From contig WLEX01000065.1 of assembly GCA_009704065.1 (NCBI GenBank), positions 1 to 6,896 of the forward strand: 6,896 nucleotides of DNA, given 5' to 3'. Made by a program: the position numbers and the translations under genes. This document shows, piece by piece, positions 1-5,900 of the stretch. Source of the DNA: Actinomycetota bacterium (lineage in GTDB: Bacteria > Actinomycetota > Acidimicrobiia > Acidimicrobiales > Ilumatobacteraceae). Below the pieces are notes generated by a model. It did not search any database, was not told the origin of the DNA, and worked only from the letters and a program-made list of their open reading frames with translations. The number at the start of each line of letters is the position of its first letter. Position 1 is the first letter of the stretch.

Positions 1-1472
1 AGTACGTCGTCGAGTGACACTGCCATTTCATGGGTGACTGCAAAGATTGCTTCTGCACGCAAGTAGGGAAGTCCGGCAACAAGTTCTTCACCAAGTGATG
101 GCTCCGCTGCAATCAGTTGTTTAATTGCAGATGCATCGCTTCCGTATCGACTATCGAGATGTGCATCGCTGGCAGTTGATTTGCTGCGCTTGCCCTTTGC
201 TCCATGCAGCGACAATGTCTTTGTGCGACAACGTGCTTTTGTGTCGAGAACTTCGTTCACAGCATCTACTGCGTCTTGTGCCATCTCGCGATAGGTGGTG
301 AGTTTTCCACCCGTCACGGTGACAACACCAGTATCTGAAGTAAAGACTCGGTGGCGGCGACTGAGATCTGCAGTACGTCCTGCCTTGGCAGATGTGTCGT
401 CCATCTTTACTAATGGTCGAAGTCCCGACCACACGCCGGTGACATCGTCAACTGTTACGCCGGTTGTGACGCTTGCATTTAGTGCTGCCAATACATATTC
501 AATGTCGTCACGTGTGCACTGTGGGTCGTTCACTGGGCCTTTGTAATCGGTGTCGGTAGTGCCTACATAGGTGAAACGGAACGTGCCATCGCCATTTGGA
601 ATGGCTGGTACTACGAACAAACTGCGTCGATCGCTTGGTACGGGGATTACTACTGCGATGTCGTTGCGCACTTTGTCCCAGGGCAAGGTGAGATGCACGC
701 CTTTGGCCGGGCGAATGGTGTCGGGGTGTGTGCTTTCGTCGAGTGCACGAACGTCGTCGGCCCATACTCCTGAAGCGTTCACTACGGCACGTGTGGAAAC
801 AGTGAACGATGTCTGCGACACGGTGTCTGTAACGCGAACCGTATGAGAGGTGCGCGATGCAGAGTCGATTCCGTCTACGCGGCAACGGTTGGCAATAGCT
901 GCACCATTATCGGCAGCAGTACGCAACACGGTAAGCGTGAGGCGTGCATCGTCAGCTTCTGCGTCGTAATACAAGTAGCCAGACGACAGTTTCTCGCGAG
1001 GCATAGTGGGCAAGTGTTTAAAGGCTTTATTCGCTGACAGACGACGGTGAATGCGGCCAATACGCCAGCCACCGGTGATGTCATACATCCACATGGCAGA
1101 TCCGAGTGCTCGCGCAATCTTCTTTGAGACAACGCCGTTCTTCGTGAGAATAGGAATCATGAAGGGGAGTACTTGTACCAAGTGAGGTGCGTTGCGACAT
1201 AGGCGCTTGCGCTCGCGCAATGCTTGATACACCAAGTGCACATCGCCTTGTTGTAGATAACGCAATCCGCCGTGAATCAGTTTTGACGATTTCGACGAGG
1301 TGCCCGATGCGAAGTCGTCTCGTTCAAGGAGGGCAACGCGAAGGCCTCGAGAGGCGGCATCGAGTGCAACGCCAGCGCCGGTGATGCCGCCGCCAACGAC
1401 GACAACATCGAATTGCTCTGAGTTCAAGCGGGCTAGGGCGTCGGGGCGGGAGAAGTTGTTGGCTATCGGCAC
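1..1472 (-). CDS. glpD: Aerobic glycerol-3-phosphate dehydrogenase (GlpD), partial, C-terminus beyond the left edge
   Basis: FAD-dependent oxidation of sn-glycerol-3-phosphate to dihydroxyacetone phosphate at the membrane, passing electrons to quinone. Reading the minus strand from the GTG at 1472 gives 490 uninterrupted codons to the window edge. An N-terminal Rossmann FAD motif follows a short lead (FDVVVVGGGITGAG, about residues 21-34). Next come the family signature SSKLIHGGLRYL (62-73), a GVWSGLRPL segment and GGKLTTYR (388-395). The end of the visible part, VTHEMAVSLDDVL, matches the C-terminal DAO_C domain, so probably only a few tens of residues are missing. The family is usually about 500-580 residues. 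GTG 1472 is chosen because a TAGGCT -10 element lies 7 nt before it. In-frame TTG codons at 1493 and 1517 are less likely, and an in-frame stop lies at 1524-1526. The gene is transcribed away from the peroxide-defence cassette. Identification is firm; the start is moderately sure. Confidence 0.95.
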   Translation of the reverse strand, partial: MPIANNFSRPDALARLNSEQFDVVVVGGGITGAGVALDAASRGLRVALLERDDFASGTSSKSSKLIHGGLRYLQQGDVHLVYQALRERKRLCRNAPHLVQVLPFMIPILTKNGVVSKKIARALGSAMWMYDITGGWRIGRIHRRLSANKAFKHLPTMPREKLSSGYLYYDAEADDARLTLTVLRTAADNGAAIANRCRVDGIDSASRTSHTVRVTDTVSQTSFTVSTRAVVNASGVWADDVRALDESTHPDTIRPAKGVHLTLPWDKVRNDIAVVIPVPSDRRSLFVVPAIPNGDGTFRFTYVGTTDTDYKGPVNDPQCTRDDIEYVLAALNASVTTGVTVDDVTGVWSGLRPLVKMDDTSAKAGRTADLSRRHRVFTSDTGVVTVTGGKLTTYREMAQDAVDAVNEVLDTKARCRTKTLSLHGAKGKRSKSTASDAHLDSRYGSDASAIKQLIAAEPSLGEELVAGLPYLRAEAIFAVTHEMAVSLDDV

Positions 1473-1485
1473 GGTCTGAAGCCTA
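1473..1485 (-). promoter_or_regulatory. Probable leaderless promoter of glpD (-10 TAGGCT)
   Basis: On the minus strand TAGGCT (1485-1480) fits the actinobacterial -10 consensus TANNNT. Seven bases separate it from the GTG start, so transcription would begin at or next to the start codon. There is no convincing Shine-Dalgarno sequence. No good -35 hexamer is visible; TGACCC-like sequence around 1504-1509 is the nearest. Inference from spacing only. Confidence 0.45.
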
Positions 1486-1520
1486 TGTGACAAAGGGTTT
1501 GGCGGGTCATTCCGCAATGG

Positions 1521-1534
1521 TTGCTAATTAGCAA
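1521..1534. promoter_or_regulatory. Perfect 14-bp palindrome, candidate operator between glpD and perR
   Basis: TTGCTAATTAGCAA is a perfect inverted repeat with no spacer. Its left half, TTGCTA, falls where the -35 of the perR promoter should be, 18 bp before TAAGGT, so a protein bound here would block that promoter. Its centre lies about 55 bp upstream of the predicted glpD transcript start. It is AT-rich in the centre like Fur-family boxes (Per box TTATAATnATTATAA) but has no central unpaired base, so the match to a Per box is only partial. Autoregulation by the adjacent Fur-family protein is the simplest reading; that is inference. Confidence 0.5.
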
Positions 1535-1557
1535 TCGATGCAGATAAGGTTTGCACC
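1521..1557 (+). promoter_or_regulatory. Probable leaderless promoter of perR (-35 TTGCTA, -10 TAAGGT)
   Basis: TTGCTA (1521-1526), an 18-bp spacer and TAAGGT (1545-1550) fit a housekeeping-sigma promoter with an actinobacterial TANNNT -10. Seven bases separate the -10 from the ATG at 1558, which predicts a transcript starting at or one base before the start codon. There is no purine-rich ribosome binding site, in agreement with leaderless translation. Confidence 0.55.
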
Positions 1558-1980
1558 ATGCGTTCACCTGAAGACCTCACTGTTGCATTCCGCTCAGCCG
1601 GTCTGAAAGTGACCCCACAACGCCAGTTGTTGTTTCGCTTACTGCACGACAACACCACCCATCCCACTGCCGATGCACTGCACCATGTGGCCTCTGAGCT
1701 CATGCCCGGAATCTCACTACGTACCGTGTATCAAACGTTGACCGACCTCGCCGAAATGGGCGAATTGCAGTCAATCGAAGTGGGCTCAGGCTCCATGCGT
1801 TTTGATCCCAATGTTTCCGATCATCACCATGCCGTCTGCGATCAATGCGGTGCGGTCCACGATGTCTATGTCACCCATGCGCCAGAGCTGCATGGCCTCG
1901 ACAGTTTCTCTGTAAGCGATGCTCACATCGTGTACCGAGGTCTGTGCGGTCTGTGTTCTGCAACTGGGTCACACAGATAA
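1558..1980 (+). CDS. perR: Fur-family transcriptional regulator with a complete PerR-type peroxide-sensing site
   Basis: DNA-binding metalloregulator of 140 residues, the usual length for the family. The winged-helix domain covers about residues 8-75 (GLKVTPQRQ at 15-23, then SLRTVYQTLTDLAEMGEL), followed by the dimerisation and metal domain. Structural zinc would be held by two CXXC pairs, C94/C97 and C130/C133. In B. subtilis PerR the Fe/Mn sensing ligands are H37, D85, H91, H93 and D104. Here H35 (in HPTAD), D83 (in RFDPN), H89, H91 and D102 occupy the same places with a constant offset of two. The Asp at the last position, where Fur proteins usually have Glu, argues for PerR over Fur, although sequence alone cannot settle sensing. 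The rubrerythrin 28 bp downstream is a typical PerR target. It is probably autoregulated through the palindrome at 1521-1534. Alternatives are another Fur-family subtype such as FurA/CatR, Nur or Zur. Confidence 0.88.
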   Translation: MRSPEDLTVAFRSAGLKVTPQRQLLFRLLHDNTTHPTADALHHVASELMPGISLRTVYQTLTDLAEMGELQSIEVGSGSMRFDPNVSDHHHAVCDQCGAVHDVYVTHAPELHGLDSFSVSDAHIVYRGLCGLCSATGSHR

Positions 1981-1995
1981 ACCAACCACACAACG

Positions 1996-2001
1996 AAAGG
2001 A
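1996..2001 (+). promoter_or_regulatory. Ribosome binding site fixing the rubrerythrin start
   Basis: AAAGGA lies 7 nt before the ATG at 2009. The same frame is open further upstream to 1919, but those codons overlap the regulator gene and do not resemble rubrerythrin, so this site decides for 2009. Confidence 0.7.
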
Positions 2002-2008
2002 ACCATTC

Positions 2009-2425
2009 ATGCCAGCATTGAAGGGTACTAAGACACACGAGAACCTCTTGGAGGCATTTGCGGGCGAGAGCCAAGCAAACCGTCGCTACATCTGGTTCGC
2101 ACAGAAGGCCGATATCGAGGGCTACCCCGACGCAGCAGCATTGTTCCGCTCAGTAGCCGAAGGCGAAACCGGACACGCACATGGTCACCTCGAGTACATC
2201 GCCGAAGTAGGCGACCCAGCAAGTGGTGAGCCAATTGGTGAAACCGAAGCAAACTTCAAAGCATCAATCGCTGGCGAGACCTACGAGTACACCCAGATGT
2301 ACCCAGGTTTCGCAAAGACAGCACGCGATGAAGGTTTCGATGAAATCGCTGACTGGTTCGAAACTCTTGCACGTGCAGAAAAGAGCCATGCAGGACGCTT
2401 CGGTGAAGGCCTCGCAGCCCTCTAA
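2009..2425 (+). CDS. rbr: Rubrerythrin, single-domain di-iron form without rubredoxin domain
   Basis: Non-haem di-iron peroxidase of the cytoplasm, expected to reduce hydrogen peroxide to water. The 138 residues form one ferritin-like four-helix bundle. All seven di-iron ligands known from D. vulgaris rubrerythrin are visible with correct local spacing: E20 ([10 protein letters not shown]), E53 and H56 (EGETGH), E90 and E93 (GETYEY), E124 and H127 (RAEKSH). Classical rubrerythrin is about 190 residues because a C-terminal rubredoxin domain with two CXXC motifs follows. This protein ends right after helix four and contains no cysteine at all, so it needs an external electron donor. The start at 2009 is set by a good AAAGGA. 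It probably shares a transcript with the PerR-type regulator 28 bp upstream and is followed by a strong hairpin. The family call is firm; peroxidase activity is inferred from the family. Confidence 0.94.
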   Translation: MPALKGTKTHENLLEAFAGESQANRRYIWFAQKADIEGYPDAAALFRSVAEGETGHAHGHLEYIAEVGDPASGEPIGETEANFKASIAGETYEYTQMYPGFAKTARDEGFDEIADWFETLARAEKSHAGRFGEGLAAL

Positions 2426-2459
2426 TTTTCCCGTGGCCCATTGGTCACGATGAACGAAT

Positions 2460-2510
2460 GGGCGGGTGGCTGTTGATTGCAACAGCCACCCGTTCCACTT
2501 TCACTTCTTC
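2460..2510 (+). terminator. Strong hairpin terminator or attenuator after rubrerythrin
   Basis: A perfect 13-bp stem (2463-2475 with 2480-2492, starting CGGGTGGC) closes on an ATTG tetraloop. G-U and G-C pairs can extend the base by three. A pyrimidine-rich but interrupted T tract follows (TTCCACTTTCACTTCTTCTTT). It lies 34 bp after the rubrerythrin stop and ends 35 bp before the Fe-S protein start. With no clear promoter in between, it may act as a partial terminator that lowers expression of the two downstream genes. Confidence 0.8.
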
Positions 2511-2527
2511 TTTGAACGGACAACACA

Positions 2528-3841
2528 ATGACAATCACGTATGACCCGAAACATCCGTTATATCTCGATGAAGCAGATGTACGTAACGAACTCACTCGTG
2601 TGTACGACATTTGTCATGGTTGTCGTTTGTGCTTCAAATTTTGTTCGTCCTTTCCCACACTTTTCGATTACGTCGATCAACATGAAGATCAAGACGCCGG
2701 CCGTCTCACACCTGCACAACAAGACCAAGTGGTCGACGAGTGCTTCCAGTGCAAGTTGTGTTACGTCAACTGCCCATACATTCCCGAGTTGCACGAATGG
2801 GCACTCGACTTCCCTCGCCTCATGTTGCGCACAGAGGCGATGCGTCACGACACAAATCAAGTCAGTCTTCGTAAGCGCATCACCACCCAAGCAATGGGTC
2901 ACACCGATGCGCTCGGCAAAGTTGCAACCACTGCCACCACAATTACCAATGTCGTACTGAGCGCAAAGCCTGGTGGCGCTATTCGTAAAATTGTCGAAAA
3001 GACTGCCGGTGTTTCGTCAGTACGTCTTCTTCCGCCGTATGCCAAGCAGCGCTTTAGTACATGGTTCAAAAAGCGCACAAAGCCAGTCATTGCAAAAAAG
3101 CAAGGCTCTGTTGCAGTCTTTCCCACATGTCTTGTTGAGTACCAGCAACCAGGAATCGGTCAAGACCTAGTGAAGGTGTACGAACGCAATGGTGTCGAAT
3201 GCTCGCTCATCGACGGTGCCGGCTGTTGTGGCGCTCCGTATCTCCACAGCGGCGATATGGATACGTTCACCAAAGTCGCGACAAAGCAAGTGAAGGCATT
3301 AGCCGATGCCGTGCGTGCCGGAAACGACATTGTTGTGCCACAACCTACGTGCGGTTACATCTTGAAAAAAGATTACCTCGACTATGTAGGTGGCCCCGAC
3401 GCCGAACTAGTAGCGGCGCACACATTCGACTCATCTGAGTACCTCATGAATTTGCACAAAGCGGAAGGTACCGAACTCGATACGAATTTCACCGGAGAAA
3501 TTGTGGAGACCATCTCGTATCACATCCCTTGTCACCTTCGTGCGCAAAATATCGGATTACGTAGCCGCGACATCATGAAGCTCACAGGCGCAAAGATCAA
3601 ACTGGTTGATCAGTGCTCGGGCATCGATGGCATGTGGGGTCTCAAAGCTGGTAACGAAAAATTCTCGGTTCCCATTGCTAAGAAACTTGCAGCCAAGCTT
3701 GAAGCGTCGGGCGGCGACGTTGTGGCGGGCGACTGCCATCTTGCAAATACGGCCATTATCGAACAAACAGGTCGCGCAGCTATGCACCCATTGCAAGTAG
3801 TTGCACGTGCATATGGAATAGCCGAAGAACCAACCAAATAA
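2528..3841 (+). CDS. GlpC/heterodisulfide-reductase-like Fe-S protein (two ferredoxin-type motifs plus CCG domain)
   Basis: Predicted cytoplasmic electron-transfer protein of 437 residues. Near the N-terminus are two complete [4Fe-4S] motifs, CXXCXXCXXXC at C29/C32/C35/C39 and at C72/C75/C78/C82, the second ending in CP. A basic linker (about 110-190) leads to a C-terminal CCG-type region of the HdrB/GlpC/LutA superfamily. Its first half has C201 (FPTC), C225, C233-C234-G (GAGCCGAP) and C275 (PTCGY). The second half has C335 (IPCH), C363 and C403 (GDCHL), but its CCG reads CSG (363-365). No signal peptide or clear membrane segment is seen. A weak GGA at 2518-2520 precedes the ATG. It may be auto-annotated as GlpC, the anaerobic glycerol-3-phosphate dehydrogenase subunit. 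With glpA and glpB absent from the window, and rubrerythrin and DUF3501 as neighbours, a role as electron donor in that module is more likely. That role is inference. Confidence 0.88.
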   Translation: MTITYDPKHPLYLDEADVRNELTRVYDICHGCRLCFKFCSSFPTLFDYVDQHEDQDAGRLTPAQQDQVVDECFQCKLCYVNCPYIPELHEWALDFPRLMLRTEAMRHDTNQVSLRKRITTQAMGHTDALGKVATTATTITNVVLSAKPGGAIRKIVEKTAGVSSVRLLPPYAKQRFSTWFKKRTKPVIAKKQGSVAVFPTCLVEYQQPGIGQDLVKVYERNGVECSLIDGAGCCGAPYLHSGDMDTFTKVATKQVKALADAVRAGNDIVVPQPTCGYILKKDYLDYVGGPDAELVAAHTFDSSEYLMNLHKAEGTELDTNFTGEIVETISYHIPCHLRAQNIGLRSRDIMKLTGAKIKLVDQCSGIDGMWGLKAGNEKFSVPIAKKLAAKLEASGGDVVAGDCHLANTAIIEQTGRAAMHPLQVVARAYGIAEEPTK

Positions 3842-3861
3842 CAATTGAAAAGGACACCATT

Positions 3862-4473
3862 GTGAATACCTCAACCCCCGCAGGCAATCGCAAACTTACT
3901 CTCGACGACATCGCCGACCTTCGGGCATACGAACGTGAACGAGCTGAGTTTCGTTCACACATGATCGAAGTGAAGCGCAAGCGTCGTGTTGCTCTCGGCG
4001 ACATCATGACCATCATGTTTGAAAACCGTGACACCATGCGTTTGCAAATTCAAGAAATGATTCGTGCGGAAAAACTCGTCACCGATGAAGGCGTATTAGA
4101 AGAACTAAAGGTGTACAACCCCATGATTCCGATGCCTGGCCAATTGTGTGCCACGTTGTTTCTCGAACTCACTTCAGAAGAACAAGTGCGTGAATGGTTA
4201 CCAAAGCTTGCAGGTCTTGAAAACAGCATCTCGCTGAAGTTGTCTGACGGATCTACCGTGAGGGGCGCCATCGATGCTCAGCACGCCGCTGGCCTCACTC
4301 GTCCCGATGTGACTGCAGCTGTGCACTACCTCACCTTTGAATTCACGCCCGAGCAGGTAGAGCAATTTGCCTTCGGCCCCGTGTCTGTGGTGTGTGACCA
4401 GCCGCAATATTTGAAGGTTGCTGAGCTCAGCTCGGTCACCAAAGACGAGCTTCTGACCGATCTTCGCCCATAG
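3862..4473 (+). CDS. DUF3501 family protein
   Basis: Protein of unknown function, 203 residues, recognised as DUF3501. The N-terminal part is highly charged and helical (IADLRAYERERAEFR at about 17-31, RKRRVALGD at 39-47). Then come the family-like FENRDTMRLQIQEM (53-66), YNPMIP (85-90) and a GQLCATLFLEL strand (93-103). The C-terminal half (about 105-203) carries LSDGSTVRGAID and LTFEFTPEQ segments. There is one cysteine at 96 and one near the C-terminus (VVCDQ), with no metal-binding cluster, signal peptide or membrane helix. Translation starts at GTG 3862 behind a strong AAAAGGA (3848-3854). The 20-bp gap after the Fe-S gene makes co-transcription almost certain. I recall this family as a frequent neighbour of rubrerythrin and this Fe-S protein. 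Its biochemical role is not known to me. Confidence 0.88.
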   Translation: MNTSTPAGNRKLTLDDIADLRAYERERAEFRSHMIEVKRKRRVALGDIMTIMFENRDTMRLQIQEMIRAEKLVTDEGVLEELKVYNPMIPMPGQLCATLFLELTSEEQVREWLPKLAGLENSISLKLSDGSTVRGAIDAQHAAGLTRPDVTAAVHYLTFEFTPEQVEQFAFGPVSVVCDQPQYLKVAELSSVTKDELLTDLRP

Positions 4474-4489
4474 CCCTATTGGGCTAGGG
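4467..4489 (+). terminator. Hairpin overlapping the DUF3501 stop codon, possible terminator
   Basis: TAGCCC (4471-4476) and GGGCTA (4481-4486) form a perfect 6-bp stem around a TATT loop. CCC (4467-4469) and GGG (4487-4489) extend it past a one-base bulge at A4470. The stem includes the stop codon. No T tract follows, so intrinsic termination would be of the U-less type sometimes proposed for actinobacteria. It separates the redox cassette from the whiB promoter. Confidence 0.45.
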
Positions 4490-4507
4490 AAGGGTCAACG
4501 CCCGGAT

Positions 4508-4537
4508 TAGACAGGTGTGACGAACGACACATACTAT
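4508..4537 (+). promoter_or_regulatory. Candidate promoter of the WhiB-like gene
   Basis: TAGACA (4508-4513; five of six matches to TTGACA), an 18-bp spacer and TACTAT (4532-4537) form a plausible housekeeping promoter. CATACT at 4530-4535 is an alternative -10 with a 16-bp spacer. Either predicts a transcript start around 4542-4546. This lies downstream of the in-frame ATG at 4536 and so supports the later start at 4578. Confidence 0.5.
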
Positions 4538-4577
4538 GCCCCGACGGGAAGTTTCTCGTCACCACGGGGGGTGGGCG

Positions 4578-4817
4578 ATGTCATTACACGACATGTCATG
4601 GAGACAACATGGAGCCTGCAATGGTCTTGACCCTGCAGTCTTTTTCCCTGATTCAGAAGAGGCAGCGACTGAAGCGATCGCAATTTGTTCGGAATGTTCC
4701 GTGCGCTTGTCGTGTCTGGAACACGCGTTAGCAGTGCGGGAGAAAGATGGCGTGTGGGGCGGAGCTACAGATCGTGAGCGTCGTCGCATTATTCGTCAAC
4801 GGCGACGCACTGCTTAA
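4578..4817 (+). CDS. whiB: WhiB-like (Wbl) iron-sulfur transcriptional regulator
   Basis: Small actinobacterial regulator that binds an O2- and NO-sensitive [4Fe-4S] cluster and typically acts with the principal sigma factor. The 79 residues carry the diagnostic four cysteines, C14, C37, C40 and C46 (C-X22-C-X2-C-X5-C). The first lies in WRQHGACNGLDP and is followed by FFP; the others lie in CSECSVRLSC. The GVWGG turn (about 58-62) is followed by a basic C-terminal tail (DRERRRIIRQRRR) fit for DNA contact. The ATG at 4578 is preferred: it has a GGGGGGTGGG purine run 2-12 nt upstream and lies after the predicted promoter. An in-frame ATG at 4536 would give 93 residues but overlaps the -10 element. 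ATG 4593 would give 74 residues. Which Wbl class it belongs to (WhiB1-7) cannot be told here. It is followed after 16 bp by trpD. Confidence 0.9.
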   Translation: MSLHDMSWRQHGACNGLDPAVFFPDSEEAATEAIAICSECSVRLSCLEHALAVREKDGVWGGATDRERRRIIRQRRRTA

Positions 4818-4821
4818 TACT

Positions 4822-4833
4822 TAGACTGTCTGA
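4822..4833 (+). promoter_or_regulatory. Probable leaderless promoter of trpD (-10 TAGACT)
   Basis: TAGACT (4822-4827) fits TANNNT and ends 6 nt before the trpD ATG, so the transcript would start at the ATG. The 16-bp gap after whiB holds no Shine-Dalgarno sequence, which supports leaderless translation. No good -35 is visible inside the end of whiB. Read-through from the whiB promoter is also possible. Confidence 0.45.
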
Positions 4834-5898
4834 ATGGCTCATCACGAAGACTTCATGGGATGGCCAGCGCTGCTTGCTCAGATTCTCCAGCGTGTCGATC
4901 TCACCGCTGCTCAAGCTGAGGCAGCAATTACCGAGATTCTCAATGGTGATACCACTCCGTCACAAATGACTGCATTCATCGTTGCCATGCGTGCAAAAGG
5001 CGAGACAACGACAGAACTCGAAGGCATGTTGCATGCGGTGCGCTCTGCAGGAATGCAAGTGTCGCTCTCCGATTCTCTTGCAGCACGTGCAATCGACATT
5101 GTGGGTACGGGTGGAGACAAGAGCAATACGGTCAACGTCTCTACTATGTCGGCTCTTGTTGTTGCCGGAGCAGGCGTGCCCGTTTGTAAGCACGGCAACA
5201 GAGCGGCCTCATCTAAGTGTGGAGCAGCCGACTTGTTAGAAGCAGCAGGTGTTGCAATCGAACTTGACCCTCAAGGTGTTGAAGCATGTATCGATGCAAC
5301 TGGTTTTGGTTTTTGCTTGGCAGCAAAATTTCATCCGGCTTTTCGGTACACCGGCCCATCGCGTCGTGAAATTGGCGTTCCAACGGCCTTTAACTTGCTT
5401 GGCCCAATGGCAAACCCCGCTCCCATTGCCAACATGTTGGTCGGTGTCGCGATGCCGAACATGATGAATGCCATGGCGGGCGCATTGGCCTCGCGCGGTG
5501 TTACCAGCGCATGGGTAGTACATGGTCACGGTGGTCTCGATGAACTTGCGGTGAGTGGCCCGAATACTGTGTTCGAACTTCGAGATGGAACAGTGTCTCA
5601 ATTTGAAATCAATGCGGCCGATTTTGGAATTGCGCCGTCAACTCTCGAAGATGTTCGTGGGGGAGACGCGGCTGAAAATCTTGCGATTTTGCACGACACA
5701 TTCTCAGGAAAGATGGGCGCCGTTCGAGACATTGTCACGTTTAACGCCGGATGCGCCATGTACGTCTCTGGTTTAGTGGGCGAAGTATCAGAAGGCATCG
5801 ATCGTGCACGGGCGTCTATCGATTCAGGTGCAGCAGCTGGCGTGTTGGCCGATGTAGTGCGTGTAAGCACAGAGCAAGCTAATCGGATGGCGGTGTAG
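4834..5898 (+). CDS. trpD: Anthranilate phosphoribosyltransferase (TrpD)
   Basis: Second step of tryptophan synthesis: anthranilate plus 5-phosphoribosyl-1-pyrophosphate gives N-phosphoribosylanthranilate and pyrophosphate, in the cytoplasm. The length of 354 residues is normal. The helical N-terminal domain (about 12-75) contains the TPSQMTAFIVAMRAKGET segment. The PRPP-binding glycine loop GTGGD is at 91-95, followed by NVST (101-104). KHGNRAASSKCG (119-130) is the anthranilate and phosphate region. HGGLDEL (232-238) carries the conserved Asp-Glu pair for Mg2+. ATG 4834 is chosen because TAGACT lies 6 nt before it. A second ATG at 4855 would remove seven residues outside the conserved part. 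There are no other trp genes in the window, and thrB follows after 2 bp, so trpD is separated from the usual trp operon. Identification is firm. Confidence 0.96.
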   Translation: MAHHEDFMGWPALLAQILQRVDLTAAQAEAAITEILNGDTTPSQMTAFIVAMRAKGETTTELEGMLHAVRSAGMQVSLSDSLAARAIDIVGTGGDKSNTVNVSTMSALVVAGAGVPVCKHGNRAASSKCGAADLLEAAGVAIELDPQGVEACIDATGFGFCLAAKFHPAFRYTGPSRREIGVPTAFNLLGPMANPAPIANMLVGVAMPNMMNAMAGALASRGVTSAWVVHGHGGLDELAVSGPNTVFELRDGTVSQFEINAADFGIAPSTLEDVRGGDAAENLAILHDTFSGKMGAVRDIVTFNAGCAMYVSGLVGEVSEGIDRARASIDSGAAAGVLADVVRVSTEQANRMAV

Positions 5899-5900
5899 CC

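Noticed and set aside
508..885. 125-codon minus-strand frame, and several plus-strand frames between 151 and 1384
   Set aside because: All fall inside glpD, which reads continuously on the minus strand with clear family motifs. The other frames encode no recognisable protein.
1919..2008. Upstream extension of rubrerythrin from ATG 1919
   Set aside because: The extra 30 residues overlap the regulator gene in another frame and are unlike rubrerythrin. A good ribosome binding site sits before ATG 2009.
2541..2960. 139-codon plus-strand frame within the Fe-S gene
   Set aside because: It is in a different frame from the cluster-binding protein, and its product shows no family features.
2528..3841. 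Reading the Fe-S gene as glpC of an anaerobic GlpABC dehydrogenase because glpD is nearby
   Set aside because: glpA and glpB are not present beside it. glpD is on the opposite strand and belongs to the aerobic single-subunit type. The immediate neighbours are rubrerythrin and DUF3501.
4515..4530. GTGT and ACAC arms around an 8-bp spacer in the whiB promoter as an operator
   Set aside because: Only four bases pair on each side, which is expected by chance.
4536..4577. Longer WhiB-like start at ATG 4536
   Set aside because: This ATG overlaps the likely -10 element, and no ribosome binding site precedes it. The added 14 residues are outside the conserved Wbl region.
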